From Ruminococcus sp. (GTDB lineage Bacteria > Bacillota > Clostridia > Oscillospirales > Ruminococcaceae), in the NCBI GenBank assembly GCA_017516465.1, contig JAFXCR010000037.1, positions 1 through 64,000 of the forward strand: a stretch of 64,000 bases of DNA, given 5' to 3'. The notes beneath the pieces are model-generated. The model saw nothing but the letters and a program-made list of their open reading frames with translations, searched no databases and had not been told where the DNA came from. The stretch's first letter is position 1. Each line of letters opens with the position of its first letter. Positions 7,115 through 15,790 of the stretch are shown in pieces. The translations under genes were made by a program, and so were the position numbers.

Positions 7115-9835
7115 ATGAAGATATTAAGACGCATGACATCCATGGCAGCCGCACTCGCAATCAGCGCAGGTGCTATTGCAGTTCCGGCTCCCAAGATCAT
7201 CACTGCTGATGCAGCTTACGGTGTAGGTGGCACTGGCAAGAACATCGTTGAATATCTCAACAGAGGTATCACAGCGATCAACACAGGAAACGGTATGCTC
7301 GTAAGCTGGAGATATCTCGCTAACGACAGCGATACCGCAGAGTTCAGACTCTATCGTGACAACAACCTCATCTATACAAGTAAATCTGGTGACGCTACAT
7401 GTTACCTTGACAAGAGCGGAAAGAGCAGCTCAGAATACAGAGTTGACTACGTTTCCGGCGGAGCTGTTGTAAATTCTGAAAAGTGCAGCTTCACAACAAA
7501 CAAAGACTACTTCGATATCCCCCTCAGCGTTCCGACAGGATCAGGATGCACTTACTCTGCAAATGACTGTTCTGTCGGTGACGTTGACGGCGACGGAACT
7601 TATGAAATATTCGTCAAGTGGGACCCCTCCAACCAGAAGGACAACTCCCAGGACGGTAATACAGGAAATGTTTTCATCGACTGTTATACCCTCAAGGGTA
7701 AGCGTCTCTGGCGAGTTGACCTCGGCAGAAATATCCGTGCCGGCGCTCACTATACACAGTTCCTCGTTGCTGACTTCGACTGCGACGGTAAGGCTGAAAT
7801 GACTTGTAAGACAGCTGACGGCACTGTTGACGGTACTGGCAAGGTTATCGGCGACGGAAGCAAGAACTACCGCAACGGCAGTGGTTACATTCTCTCAGGT
7901 CCCGAATACTACACACTCTTTGAAGGTGCTACAGGTAAGGCACTTGATACAGTTGAATACGCTTTCCCAAGAGGAAAGGTAAGCGACTGGGGCGATAACT
8001 ACGGAAACCGTGTTGACCGTTTCCTCGGTGCTGTTGTTTACTGCGACGGCGTTAAGCCCTCTGCTGTTTCTGTAAGAGGTTACTATACCCGTATGACAGC
8101 TGTTGCTTACGACGTTGTTAACAAAAAACTCGTAAAGCGCTGGACTTTCGATTCAGGAAACGATCCCAAGAAGGGCTACCACAATGGTAACCACAACTGT
8201 ATGCCGGGCGACGTTGACAACGACGGCAAGCAGGAACTTGTACTCGGTTCAACAGCTATTGATGATAATGGTAAGCTCCTCTGGTGTAACAATCAGGGAC
8301 ACGGTGACGCTATGCATCTCGGTGACTTCCTCCCCAACAGAGAAGGTCTTGAGCTCTGGATGTGTCACGAGAACAGCCCTTACGGCGTATCACTTATCGA
8401 CGCTAAGACAGGTAAAAACATCTTCCATAAGAATCATTCAAAGGATACAGGAAGAGCTTGCTGCGGCAATATCTACTCCAAGAACCCCGGTGCTGAATTC
8501 TGGGGCGCAACAGGCAATGATATTTTCGACGGCACAGGTAAGACAATTTCTACAACTAAGCCTGCTCAGAACTTCATGATTTACTGGGACGGCGACCTTG
8601 AGCGTGAAATCCTCGACGGTACAAAGATTGACGATTTTACAGACGGCGGCAAGCTTAACAGACTTCTCACAGCTGACGGATGTGCTGCAAACAACGGTTC
8701 CAAGAACAACCCTGGTCTCGCAGCTGATATCTTCGGTGACTGGCGTGAAGAACTCGTAGTAAGAACAAGCGACAGCAAGTACCTCAGAGTTTACTCAACA
8801 AAGTACACAACAGCTACTCGTCTTACAACTCTTATGCACGACGTTCACTACCGTACACAGGCTGCCGGTGAGCAGAACTGCTACAACCAGCCTGCACACA
8901 CAAGCTTCTACCTCGGTTCTGAAGCTAAGCTTCCCGAAAGACCTAAGGTAACTCTCAACAAGAACGGTTCAAGTACTCCTATCGTTCCCTCTGATCCTAT
9001 CGTAACTACAACTACAAATAAGGTTGATCCTATCGTTACTACAACTACAGCTAAGCCTGTTACACCTGTAGAGCCTTCTCAGCTCGAGGACGGCGCTGTT
9101 TACATGATCAAGAACAAGAACAGCGGTCTCTACATGGAAGTTGAAAATCAGAACGGTGCAAACAGCGTAAACGTTCAGCAGGCTTCTGCAAACGGTGCAT
9201 CAAACGGCAACTCATGGAAGGCAGTATCTGCTGGAAACGGTTACTACTACCTCTACACTCAGCTCGGCGATGGAAAGACATACGTTCTTGACATCTCCGG
9301 AAAGAAGACTGACGACGGTACAAACGTTGAGATTTACACATACAAGAGCGGCGAAAACCAGCAGTTCAAGTTTGTGAAGAACGATGACGGCACTTATACA
9401 ATCCTTACAAAGATCACAGGCGACGTTTCCGCTGTTGAAGTAAATGGAAAGTCTGCTGAATCAGGTGCAAACATCCAGCAGTGGGCTGCTAACGGCGGCG
9501 ACAACCAGAAGTGGATCCTCGAAAAGGCTAACGGAAATACTCAGGTTACAACACAGCCTACAACTACAACAACTACTAAAACAACAACAGTTACCACAAC
9601 TACAACCCAGCCCCCTGTAAACAACAAGCCTTCAGGCGACGTAAATGGTGATGGCAAGGTTCTTCTGAACGACGCAGTTCTTATCCTTCAGTATCTCGGA
9701 AATCCCGACTCATTTAATCTGAATCTTGCAAACGCTGACGTATGCAATCCTGGCGACGGTATTACAAACAAGGACGCTCTTGCTATCCAGAGATATATCC
9801 TCAAGGTTATTCCCAGCCTGCCGGATTATTCTTAA
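7115..9835 (+). CDS. rhamnogalacturonan lyase (PL11) with CBM13-like and dockerin domains
   Basis: This 906-residue secreted enzyme cleaves the rhamnogalacturonan I backbone of pectin by beta-elimination. A signal peptide (about 1-34) leads into a PL11 domain (about 35-615) with the family opening GKNIVEYLNRGITAINTG, aspartate-rich propeller loops (VGDVDGDGTYEIFVKWDPSN, ADFDCDGKAEM, PGDVDNDGKQELV) and RAGAHYTQFLVAD. A Thr-rich linker follows. Then comes a ricin-like CBM13-type module (about 665-815; QQFKFV, NQKWILE repeats), another Thr tract and a type I dockerin (841-906) with Ca-loops DVNGDGKVLLND and the second repeat through KDALAIQRYI. The dockerin means attachment to a scaffoldin cohesin, which is not in this window. 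An AAAGGAGG site precedes the ATG. Divergent AraC gene. Confidence 0.94.
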   Translation: MKILRRMTSMAAALAISAGAIAVPAPKIITADAAYGVGGTGKNIVEYLNRGITAINTGNGMLVSWRYLANDSDTAEFRLYRDNNLIYTSKSGDATCYLDKSGKSSSEYRVDYVSGGAVVNSEKCSFTTNKDYFDIPLSVPTGSGCTYSANDCSVGDVDGDGTYEIFVKWDPSNQKDNSQDGNTGNVFIDCYTLKGKRLWRVDLGRNIRAGAHYTQFLVADFDCDGKAEMTCKTADGTVDGTGKVIGDGSKNYRNGSGYILSGPEYYTLFEGATGKALDTVEYAFPRGKVSDWGDNYGNRVDRFLGAVVYCDGVKPSAVSVRGYYTRMTAVAYDVVNKKLVKRWTFDSGNDPKKGYHNGNHNCMPGDVDNDGKQELVLGSTAIDDNGKLLWCNNQGHGDAMHLGDFLPNREGLELWMCHENSPYGVSLIDAKTGKNIFHKNHSKDTGRACCGNIYSKNPGAEFWGATGNDIFDGTGKTISTTKPAQNFMIYWDGDLEREILDGTKIDDFTDGGKLNRLLTADGCAANNGSKNNPGLAADIFGDWREELVVRTSDSKYLRVYSTKYTTATRLTTLMHDVHYRTQAAGEQNCYNQPAHTSFYLGSEAKLPERPKVTLNKNGSSTPIVPSDPIVTTTTNKVDPIVTTTTAKPVTPVEPSQLEDGAVYMIKNKNSGLYMEVENQNGANSVNVQQASANGASNGNSWKAVSAGNGYYYLYTQLGDGKTYVLDISGKKTDDGTNVEIYTYKSGENQQFKFVKNDDGTYTILTKITGDVSAVEVNGKSAESGANIQQWAANGGDNQKWILEKANGNTQVTTQPTTTTTTKTTTVTTTTTQPPVNNKPSGDVNGDGKVLLNDAVLILQYLGNPDSFNLNLANADVCNPGDGITNKDALAIQRYILKVIPSLPDYS
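9728..9825 (+). repeat. 98-bp dockerin repeat, copy 1
   Basis: Identical base for base to 11534-11631. It covers the second half of the dockerin in the lyase gene; the first halves of the two dockerins differ by several silent and coding changes. Confidence 0.95.
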
Positions 9836-9863
9836 AAGTCTTGTTAGATAAATGGAAATTTTA

Positions 9864-9892
9864 TTGACAAATATTCCATAATAGCTTATAAT
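9864..9892 (+). promoter_or_regulatory. consensus promoter for the LRR-dockerin gene
   Basis: TTGACA (9864-9869), 17-base spacer, TATAAT (9887-9892), a perfect sigma-A consensus. The predicted start, about 9899, falls inside the terminator-like hairpin that follows. Confidence 0.75.
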
Positions 9893-9896
9893 AAAT

Positions 9897-9937
9897 ACAG
9901 AACCAATCAATACAGTTGGTTCTGTATTTTATTTTTT
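9897..9937 (+). terminator. terminator-like hairpin abutting promoter
   Basis: Perfect 10-base stem ACAGAACCAA (9897-9906) with TTGGTTCTGT (9916-9925), then ATTTTATTTTTT. It can end the lyase transcript. Because it starts about 5 bases after the -10 box of the next promoter, it may also form the 5' end of, or attenuate, the LRR message. Confidence 0.75.
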
Positions 9938-9949
9938 GGAGGATTAAAA

Positions 9950-11641
9950 ATGAAAATCAAAAAAATTCTCAGTACGGCTATGGCATTGACAATGGTTATG
10001 CCATACATGTCAACCAATCTCAGAACATCGGACATTCCCTCAGCTTTTGCTGAATCCGAAACCAAAGTCCTGTCAAGCGGCACTTGCGGTGCTCAGGGCA
10101 ACAACCTCACATGGACTCTCGACAGCGAGGGTACTCTCACTATCAGCGGTAAGGGGGAAATGAAGGATTGGATATCATCTCAACTGGGGATAGGAGACTT
10201 GTCAGTTGTAAAAATAATTATTGAAGATGGCGTTACATCTATTGGAGATTATGCATTTAGATGTTGTGACAACCTGACCTCAATAACAATTCCTGATAGT
10301 GTTACAAGTATTGGTGAAGGTGCGTTTTCGACTTGCGCCAGTTTGACCTCAGTAACAATACTTAGCAACGCTATAAGTATCAAAAGAAATGCGTTTTATG
10401 ATTGTCCATGCTTAACCTCAGTGACAATTTCTGGGATGATTACGGATATCGAAAATGATGCGTTTAAAAATACTCCATGGCTTGAAGCCAAACGAACAGA
10501 AAACCCATTTGTAATTGTAAATGGAATGTTGATTGATGGAAAAAATAATGAGGGTGATATTATAATTCCTGATAGTGTTACAGATATCGGGGGTGGGGCA
10601 TTTTATGATTGTCGAGGCTTAACTTCTGTAACAATACCTGACAGTGTTACAACCATTGGAAAAGCCGCTTTTTATGATTGTCGAGGCTTAACTTCTGTAA
10701 CAATACCTGACAGTGTTACAACCATTGGAGAAGAAGCATTTTTGTTTTGCAAATTTACTTCTATTACAATACCAGACAGCGTTACAAGTATCGGTGAAGG
10801 TGCATTTAGAGCGAGTGAATTGACCACAGTAACAATACCTGACAGTGTTACAAGTATCGGAATTTGTACATTCGCTGCTTGCGACAGCCTGACCTCTATA
10901 AATGTAGATCCCGAAAATAAATATTATGCGAGTGAAGATGGCTTATTATGCAACAAGGATAAAACATTACTCATCCAATTTCCAATAGGAAAAAACAAGG
11001 AAGAATACACTATACCAGACTGTATTACAACCATTGAAGATTATGCATTTCAAGGCTGTGACCTAACCACTGTAATAATACCTGACAGTGTTACAAGTAT
11101 TGGAGAATATGCATTTAAATATTGTTCCCAATTGACCAAAGTAAAAATCCCTGAAAGCGTTACAACTATTGAAAGCCATGCATTCTATAGTTGCAATAAT
11201 TTAACTACAATAACAATACCATACAGCGTTACAGACCTTGGACAAGGTGCATTTTTTGAATGTACTAAATTAACTTCAATAACAATAGAGAATCCTGAAT
11301 GTAAAATACATGGTTGGGATAGTACTATTTATAAAAAGGCAACAATCTACGGCTATGAAGGCTCAACTGCTCAGGCTTATGCTGAAGAATATCACATGAA
11401 GTTTGTAGCTCTTGATGCAACCACAACAGCCGGCGACGCAAATAACGATGGCAAGGTTCTTCTGAACGACGCTGTGCTTATTCTCCAGTATTTAGGAAAT
11501 CCCGATGCATATCCGCTTTCCGATCAGGCTAAAGCAAACGCTGACGTATGCAATCCTGGCGACGGTATTACAAACAAGGACGCTCTTGCTATCCAGAGAT
11601 ATATCCTCAAGGTTATTCCCAGCCTGCCGGAATACTCATAA
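9950..11641 (+). CDS. BspA-type leucine-rich repeat protein with dockerin
   Basis: This 563-residue secreted protein has a signal peptide of about 35 residues, a short beta domain (GTCGAQGNNLTWTLDSEGTL, typical before LRR_5 arrays) and then about 12 treponemal/BspA-type repeats of about 23 residues (consensus LTSITIPDSVTSIGEGAF). An irregular insertion lies near residues 180-200 and another near 315-345. A type I dockerin fills 495-563. Such proteins bind surfaces or proteins; here the dockerin would dock it to the same scaffoldin as the lyase. GGAGG precedes the ATG. The repeat core uses AT-rich codons, whereas the first 70 and last 75 codons use the GC-richer style of the lyase gene, suggesting module exchange. 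Confidence 0.92.
   Translation: MKIKKILSTAMALTMVMPYMSTNLRTSDIPSAFAESETKVLSSGTCGAQGNNLTWTLDSEGTLTISGKGEMKDWISSQLGIGDLSVVKIIIEDGVTSIGDYAFRCCDNLTSITIPDSVTSIGEGAFSTCASLTSVTILSNAISIKRNAFYDCPCLTSVTISGMITDIENDAFKNTPWLEAKRTENPFVIVNGMLIDGKNNEGDIIIPDSVTDIGGGAFYDCRGLTSVTIPDSVTTIGKAAFYDCRGLTSVTIPDSVTTIGEEAFLFCKFTSITIPDSVTSIGEGAFRASELTTVTIPDSVTSIGICTFAACDSLTSINVDPENKYYASEDGLLCNKDKTLLIQFPIGKNKEEYTIPDCITTIEDYAFQGCDLTTVIIPDSVTSIGEYAFKYCSQLTKVKIPESVTTIESHAFYSCNNLTTITIPYSVTDLGQGAFFECTKLTSITIENPECKIHGWDSTIYKKATIYGYEGSTAQAYAEEYHMKFVALDATTTAGDANNDGKVLLNDAVLILQYLGNPDAYPLSDQAKANADVCNPGDGITNKDALAIQRYILKVIPSLPEYS
11534..11631 (+). repeat. 98-bp dockerin repeat, copy 2
   Basis: Exact copy of 9728-9825, here ending ten bases before the stop of the LRR gene. 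Confidence 0.95.
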
Positions 11642-11667
11642 AATGCAGATAAAATCACATAGCAAAC

Positions 11668-11706
11668 AAAAGCCATGCAGTTTCATAGACTGCATGGCTT
11701 TTACTT
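11668..11706 (+). terminator. terminator after LRR-dockerin gene
   Basis: Perfect 14-base stem, AAAAGCCATGCAGT (11668-11681) with its complement at 11689-11702, and a 7-base loop. The T-tract is the end of the stem, so it can also work from the other strand. Confidence 0.85.
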
Positions 11707-11868
11707 TATGATTGAGTTATATCATGGATTGTCATTAAAGTGACATCACAAACGGATACAGCAAGTCTTGCAACGATCCACTTACAATTATGATACCTCA
11801 CATTAAAAAAGCACCTTTAGCACAAATGACTATATTTCGTCATTAAAAAAATCCAGGATTTTTTCTGT
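11703..11868. other. short convergent intergenic region
   Basis: About 165 bases between convergent genes. Only A/T-rich sequence and a CATTAAAAAA motif repeated twice (near 11802 and 11841) are seen. Confidence 0.35.
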
Positions 11869-14800
11869 TTATTCCTGTACAGAAATTGTTTCTAATTTAG
11901 TTTTTGCATTATCTGAAGCTTTTCCCATATCCATCGAAGCAACAGCTTGATAGATATTTTCTGCTTCTACATCACTGATTTTTCCTTTATTCTGTGCTTT
12001 TTCAACCTTTTTCAGATAGATATCAGTCACAGCAGAAAGATAAAAACGAGGTATTTCTTTATCTTCTATGTTTTTATTATACATCATTCTTGCTGATACA
12101 AAATCCGAATTTCTAATCTGTAAATAAATCGTATTTGCCGCTGAACGATACATAAATGTAGTACCAACAGTTATAAGTACGCATACTGCTGCAAGAGTTG
12201 TTTTCAAAATAAATACAGTTCTTTTACCTCTGAAAGGTACCCCCCACATATGAGTTTCATTATTCTTATTCAGCGAATTTCCGCATTTTGAACAGAATTC
12301 AATCTTTCTGCGTGGCAGCTCAGCTCCACAAATATCGCAGACTCTCTTACGCTTTATTCTTATTACAAGAAGAATGATTTCCAGAACAATCCATAATGCA
12401 AATATTATTATCGGCATTATAAAAGCCTTTCTCCAGAAATCATCTGGCTGCACGCTTCCCTTTCTTTTATTTGTTCCGGAATATTGTACATCAAATTTTC
12501 CATCACCATCTTTATCAACTTTTAATATTGTTTCTTTTACTTTACTCGATTGTGTTGAAATTATGGTATTCTTCCGTATCGGGATCTTTTTAAATTTTCT
12601 TACATCTGAATATTTTCCGTTATCATCAGCATAGGAAACGGTATAATCCATCGTTCCCTTTCCAGTACCGTAAATACAGATTTCATAATCAGCTTTCCGA
12701 TTCAGTCTGAGGACTTTTTTCTCATTATTCTCACCTTCAAATGTAATAGAGCCAAAAGATGTTCTCAGGTTCTGTTTTTCTGCAGCAGAGCTTAGTGTTT
12801 CACCATCGTAGCTGACAACAACATCCACAGGACATTCGATTTCAATGATATCATACACTTCACCGCTGACCTGACGTGCTATTTCATCAAATACGCCCTG
12901 AATATCAGCAGCATTTTTTACATTGTAATAATAACCCGGTGAGGCAATATCACTCATAACACCAGCCCCGTCACTGCTGCTATGATAGAATCCGAGCGAG
13001 CATAAAATAATATCGTTATCTTTTATGCTGTCTGCTACTTGTTCAGGTGAGTCACCTGAAACACCATCGCTCATAAAAATAATATATTTATTGTCCACAT
13101 CATTCTCATCAAGTATACCTTCCGCAATACTTAACGCTTCAATCATTCTGGTTCCGGATTCAATGTCAAGTCCCATAATTGTGCCACAAAGCTGTGCCTC
13201 ATTATTGCATGATTCTAATCTTAATGTTGCATCATCAGCAAAAGTTATAAGAGTTACATTTATATTCGGATTAGCTTCAAATACTGTTTCTACAAAATTA
13301 AGTGCCGCCTGCTTTGTCTGAGCTATCGGTTCTCCTTCCATGCTGTATGAAACATCAAGTACAAGTGCTACTTCTTTATTAGGCGTGCCAAAATTAGTGA
13401 AAATGTTGTATCTGTTTTCATAGTCCTGAACTAATTGATCATTAACATTATCATTCACTGCAAAAGTAAACGACTTATAATTGTCCGGCTCATCCATATC
13501 TTTTACATAACCAATATAAATACCTGGTTGCAGATCGTTTGCAAGATGAAACGTTCCGTTTTCAACACGAACATCTGTTACATATTCTTCTTTATCCAAT
13601 CCTGACATCTGATAAATGATAAGTTCACTATTTTTATATAGTTTATTATTTTCATCATAAATATAAAGAGTAGCATCTTTTGTAAGACTCGTTATACCAT
13701 CGTCAATTCCAACACGATCAAAAGCATCCATTATTGTTTCCAGTTTGTTTACTGATAAATCACCGTTATTACACATTTCACTTGCTGTATTCATTATAAC
13801 ACTGCGTAATTCTGTAAATGTACATCCACCATTCAGCTGATTAAGAGAATTGTAATACAGTTTCGCAAGTTCCTCATTTGTAAGTGCCTCTGTGCCATTA
13901 ATGCCTTGAGTCATGAGATAGGCAGAATAAGAGGTTATATATGACGCATTGTGACACTCATCACTTGCCCAATCCGTAGCATTATATACAGCTTTTGTTT
14001 CCAAAAGTATATTTTCATTTTTTTCATCTGTTGGATTAGCGATGTTTCTGCTAGTACCATGAATCCAGTTACAAGTTCCGTTCAATAATCTGTCATCACA
14101 GTAATCCTCTGCTAATTCACCAAAAATATCTGCAAGCCCTTCATTTATAGCTGACGATTGAGAATACAAGCTTTCACTTGCTGATATTCCACTTTCCGTA
14201 AATACAATACCGTGTCCGTACTCATGAGCAACAACATCTAAATATGCAGCCTTCGTTGTCATAAAAAAGTTAGTTCCGAATTCAATAGTATTTCCAGATT
14301 CTCGCATTTGTGCGTTGCTCCACATATTTATATCTCCAACATCTACAAATACGTCCAACCAGTTCTCTGAATTATTGTGAATACCAATCCTGTCAAAAAC
14401 ATCTCTGTAAAAATCGTATATTCTTTGCAAATTAGCAAGTGCGTCAACTCCGCTTTTATTAGGAGATGATTCATCACGATTCCATGTATACACGCCATTA
14501 CGATTAGTGTTGCTCCCTTTTATCACTCTTATTCTTCTATCAGTATCCTCAAGCCTGTATTCATCCCTATCCTCTGATATCCAAAGCGTCTGATTTACCT
14601 GTTGTCCTTCCAAATCAATTTGTGTCATATCGCGAGAAAAATATGACATATCACTGATAATTTTCCCTTTATTGCCTTCTATTAAAATACACCCCGTAGG
14701 CTCTGAACTATTTCCAGGTGTATAATCAAACAAATACCCCATTACAGGCTCATTGTTTTCATCGAAGCCGATTTTCTTACCGCGAGACTTAATTGTCACA

Positions 14801-15390
14801 TCATCGTCAGTCAGCTGGTATTCACTCTTGAGATATTTCTCCGCATACTCATAAGCTTCATTTTCGCTGAGGGTAACCGTTGTGTCAAAATCCTTCAGCT
14901 TAGCTGGATTACCATTAACAGACAGAAGTCTTCCTGCTTTGTCAGCTGTCATTTTTATTTCATGTCCGTATACTTCTATTCCATTATGGTACTGCTGCAT
15001 AGTATAGACATCAAAATACTTATTTGAACGAAAATATGAAAACGGAAAAGTATCACCGATATCAAAAAGATTCATTTCATAACGAATCTCACTGAACAGT
15101 TTTTCCGCATCGTCCTCATCCACAATTACCATATCAATATTGTTACTGAATAAAGGCGGTATATAGGAAACTGCTTCCGCTTTCTCCTCAGCTTTTTTCT
15201 TTGCATCACGTTCCTGCTGCAGTTCAATCTGCTCACTGTTCTTTCCCTTGTAGCTTGACGCTTTTGCTATATCACCGCCAAACAAATTATATGCGTAGTA
15301 TCCATTTACAGATAGTGCTGCTATAAGTGTTGCAGAAACAAAACGTGTAAATATTTTTGATTTGATATTCTTTTGCTTCTTTTTCTTCAT
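11869..15390 (-). CDS. M4-type metallopeptidase-VWA-zinc ribbon membrane protein
   Basis: A 1173-residue envelope protein with an unusual build. Signal/TM segment at about 15-37, then a Lys/Glu-rich stretch. A propeptide-like FTP/PepSY region (about 80-250) precedes the thermolysin-family domain: HEYGH at 389-393 and the third zinc ligand in SAINEGLADIFGE (E417), as in M4 enzymes. Near 673-840 a von Willebrand A domain carries the metal-site motif D679-V-S-Y-S (LVLDVSYSMEGE). After beta-rich sequence come a TM helix (about 990-1015), a cytoplasmic double-CxxC zinc ribbon (CDICGAEL, CSKCGN) and a second TM followed by an extracellular tail. This suggests a membrane-held protease or adhesin with a metal-ion-dependent binding module. 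RBS AGAGGGAAG precedes ATG 15390. Substrate unknown. Confidence 0.85.
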   Translation of the reverse strand: MKKKKQKNIKSKIFTRFVSATLIAALSVNGYYAYNLFGGDIAKASSYKGKNSEQIELQQERDAKKKAEEKAEAVSYIPPLFSNNIDMVIVDEDDAEKLFSEIRYEMNLFDIGDTFPFSYFRSNKYFDVYTMQQYHNGIEVYGHEIKMTADKAGRLLSVNGNPAKLKDFDTTVTLSENEAYEYAEKYLKSEYQLTDDDVTIKSRGKKIGFDENNEPVMGYLFDYTPGNSSEPTGCILIEGNKGKIISDMSYFSRDMTQIDLEGQQVNQTLWISEDRDEYRLEDTDRRIRVIKGSNTNRNGVYTWNRDESSPNKSGVDALANLQRIYDFYRDVFDRIGIHNNSENWLDVFVDVGDINMWSNAQMRESGNTIEFGTNFFMTTKAAYLDVVAHEYGHGIVFTESGISASESLYSQSSAINEGLADIFGELAEDYCDDRLLNGTCNWIHGTSRNIANPTDEKNENILLETKAVYNATDWASDECHNASYITSYSAYLMTQGINGTEALTNEELAKLYYNSLNQLNGGCTFTELRSVIMNTASEMCNNGDLSVNKLETIMDAFDRVGIDDGITSLTKDATLYIYDENNKLYKNSELIIYQMSGLDKEEYVTDVRVENGTFHLANDLQPGIYIGYVKDMDEPDNYKSFTFAVNDNVNDQLVQDYENRYNIFTNFGTPNKEVALVLDVSYSMEGEPIAQTKQAALNFVETVFEANPNINVTLITFADDATLRLESCNNEAQLCGTIMGLDIESGTRMIEALSIAEGILDENDVDNKYIIFMSDGVSGDSPEQVADSIKDNDIILCSLGFYHSSSDGAGVMSDIASPGYYYNVKNAADIQGVFDEIARQVSGEVYDIIEIECPVDVVVSYDGETLSSAAEKQNLRTSFGSITFEGENNEKKVLRLNRKADYEICIYGTGKGTMDYTVSYADDNGKYSDVRKFKKIPIRKNTIISTQSSKVKETILKVDKDGDGKFDVQYSGTNKRKGSVQPDDFWRKAFIMPIIIFALWIVLEIILLVIRIKRKRVCDICGAELPRRKIEFCSKCGNSLNKNNETHMWGVPFRGKRTVFILKTTLAAVCVLITVGTTFMYRSAANTIYLQIRNSDFVSARMMYNKNIEDKEIPRFYLSAVTDIYLKKVEKAQNKGKISDVEAENIYQAVASMDMGKASDNAKTKLETISVQE

Positions 15391-15666
15391 AATACTTCCC
15401 TCTTTAAGATTATAATTACAAACAATTATTTAATTTCCGACAGCAGCTGCTGTTAGTGAGAGTTCATCAATATCAAGAAACTTGTATCATTTCTAAGACT
15501 CCTTATCCGTACACATAATGAAGCCCTATACTGTTCTCTCCAGCAAAATACTGATACTTTCTGCTGCAATATTCACACCAACCATTATATTTGCTGTAAA
15601 TTTCTTCAAATCATCATATACAAGACCTCCCGTCTCTTTATTTTGGTATAAATACTCATTATTTAT
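15391..15666. other. long leader of the M4/VWA gene
   Basis: About 270 bases lie between the predicted transcription start and the ATG on the minus strand. A CAGCAGCTGCTG palindrome sits at 15441-15452. No known riboswitch was recognised, and a plus-strand frame here has no start signal. Confidence 0.4.
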
Positions 15667-15694
15667 ATTGTATCACATTTTTCAGAAATTTCAA
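15667..15694 (-). promoter_or_regulatory. promoter of the M4/VWA gene
   Basis: Minus strand TTGAAA (15689-15694), 16-base spacer, TACAAT (15667-15672). Confidence 0.5.
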
Positions 15695-15740
15695 GACAAA
15701 TTACAAAATATATGTATTTTATGCAAAAAATTCTGTATAA

Positions 15741-15783
15741 TATAAAAATACCGCACAAAGTCCATCATAAGACCTTGTACGGT
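15741..15783 (-). terminator. terminator of the lipoprotein pair
   Basis: On the minus strand a 13-base stem with G-U pairs (ACCGTACAAGGTC with GACTTTGTGCGGT) and an 8-base loop, then ATTTTTAT. It begins 8 bases after the stop codon at 15791. Confidence 0.8.
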
Positions 15784-15790
15784 GTTATAT

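Noticed and set aside
10200..11300. CRISPR-like repeats
   Set aside because: The regular DNA repeats are in-frame codons of leucine-rich repeats, not separated by unique spacers.
15391..15666. Riboswitch in the long leader of the M4/VWA gene
   Set aside because: Only a short palindrome is visible; no known aptamer core was recognised.
15518..15745. 75-codon plus-strand frame in the M4/VWA leader
   Set aside because: No ribosome binding site; lies within a minus-strand promoter and leader.
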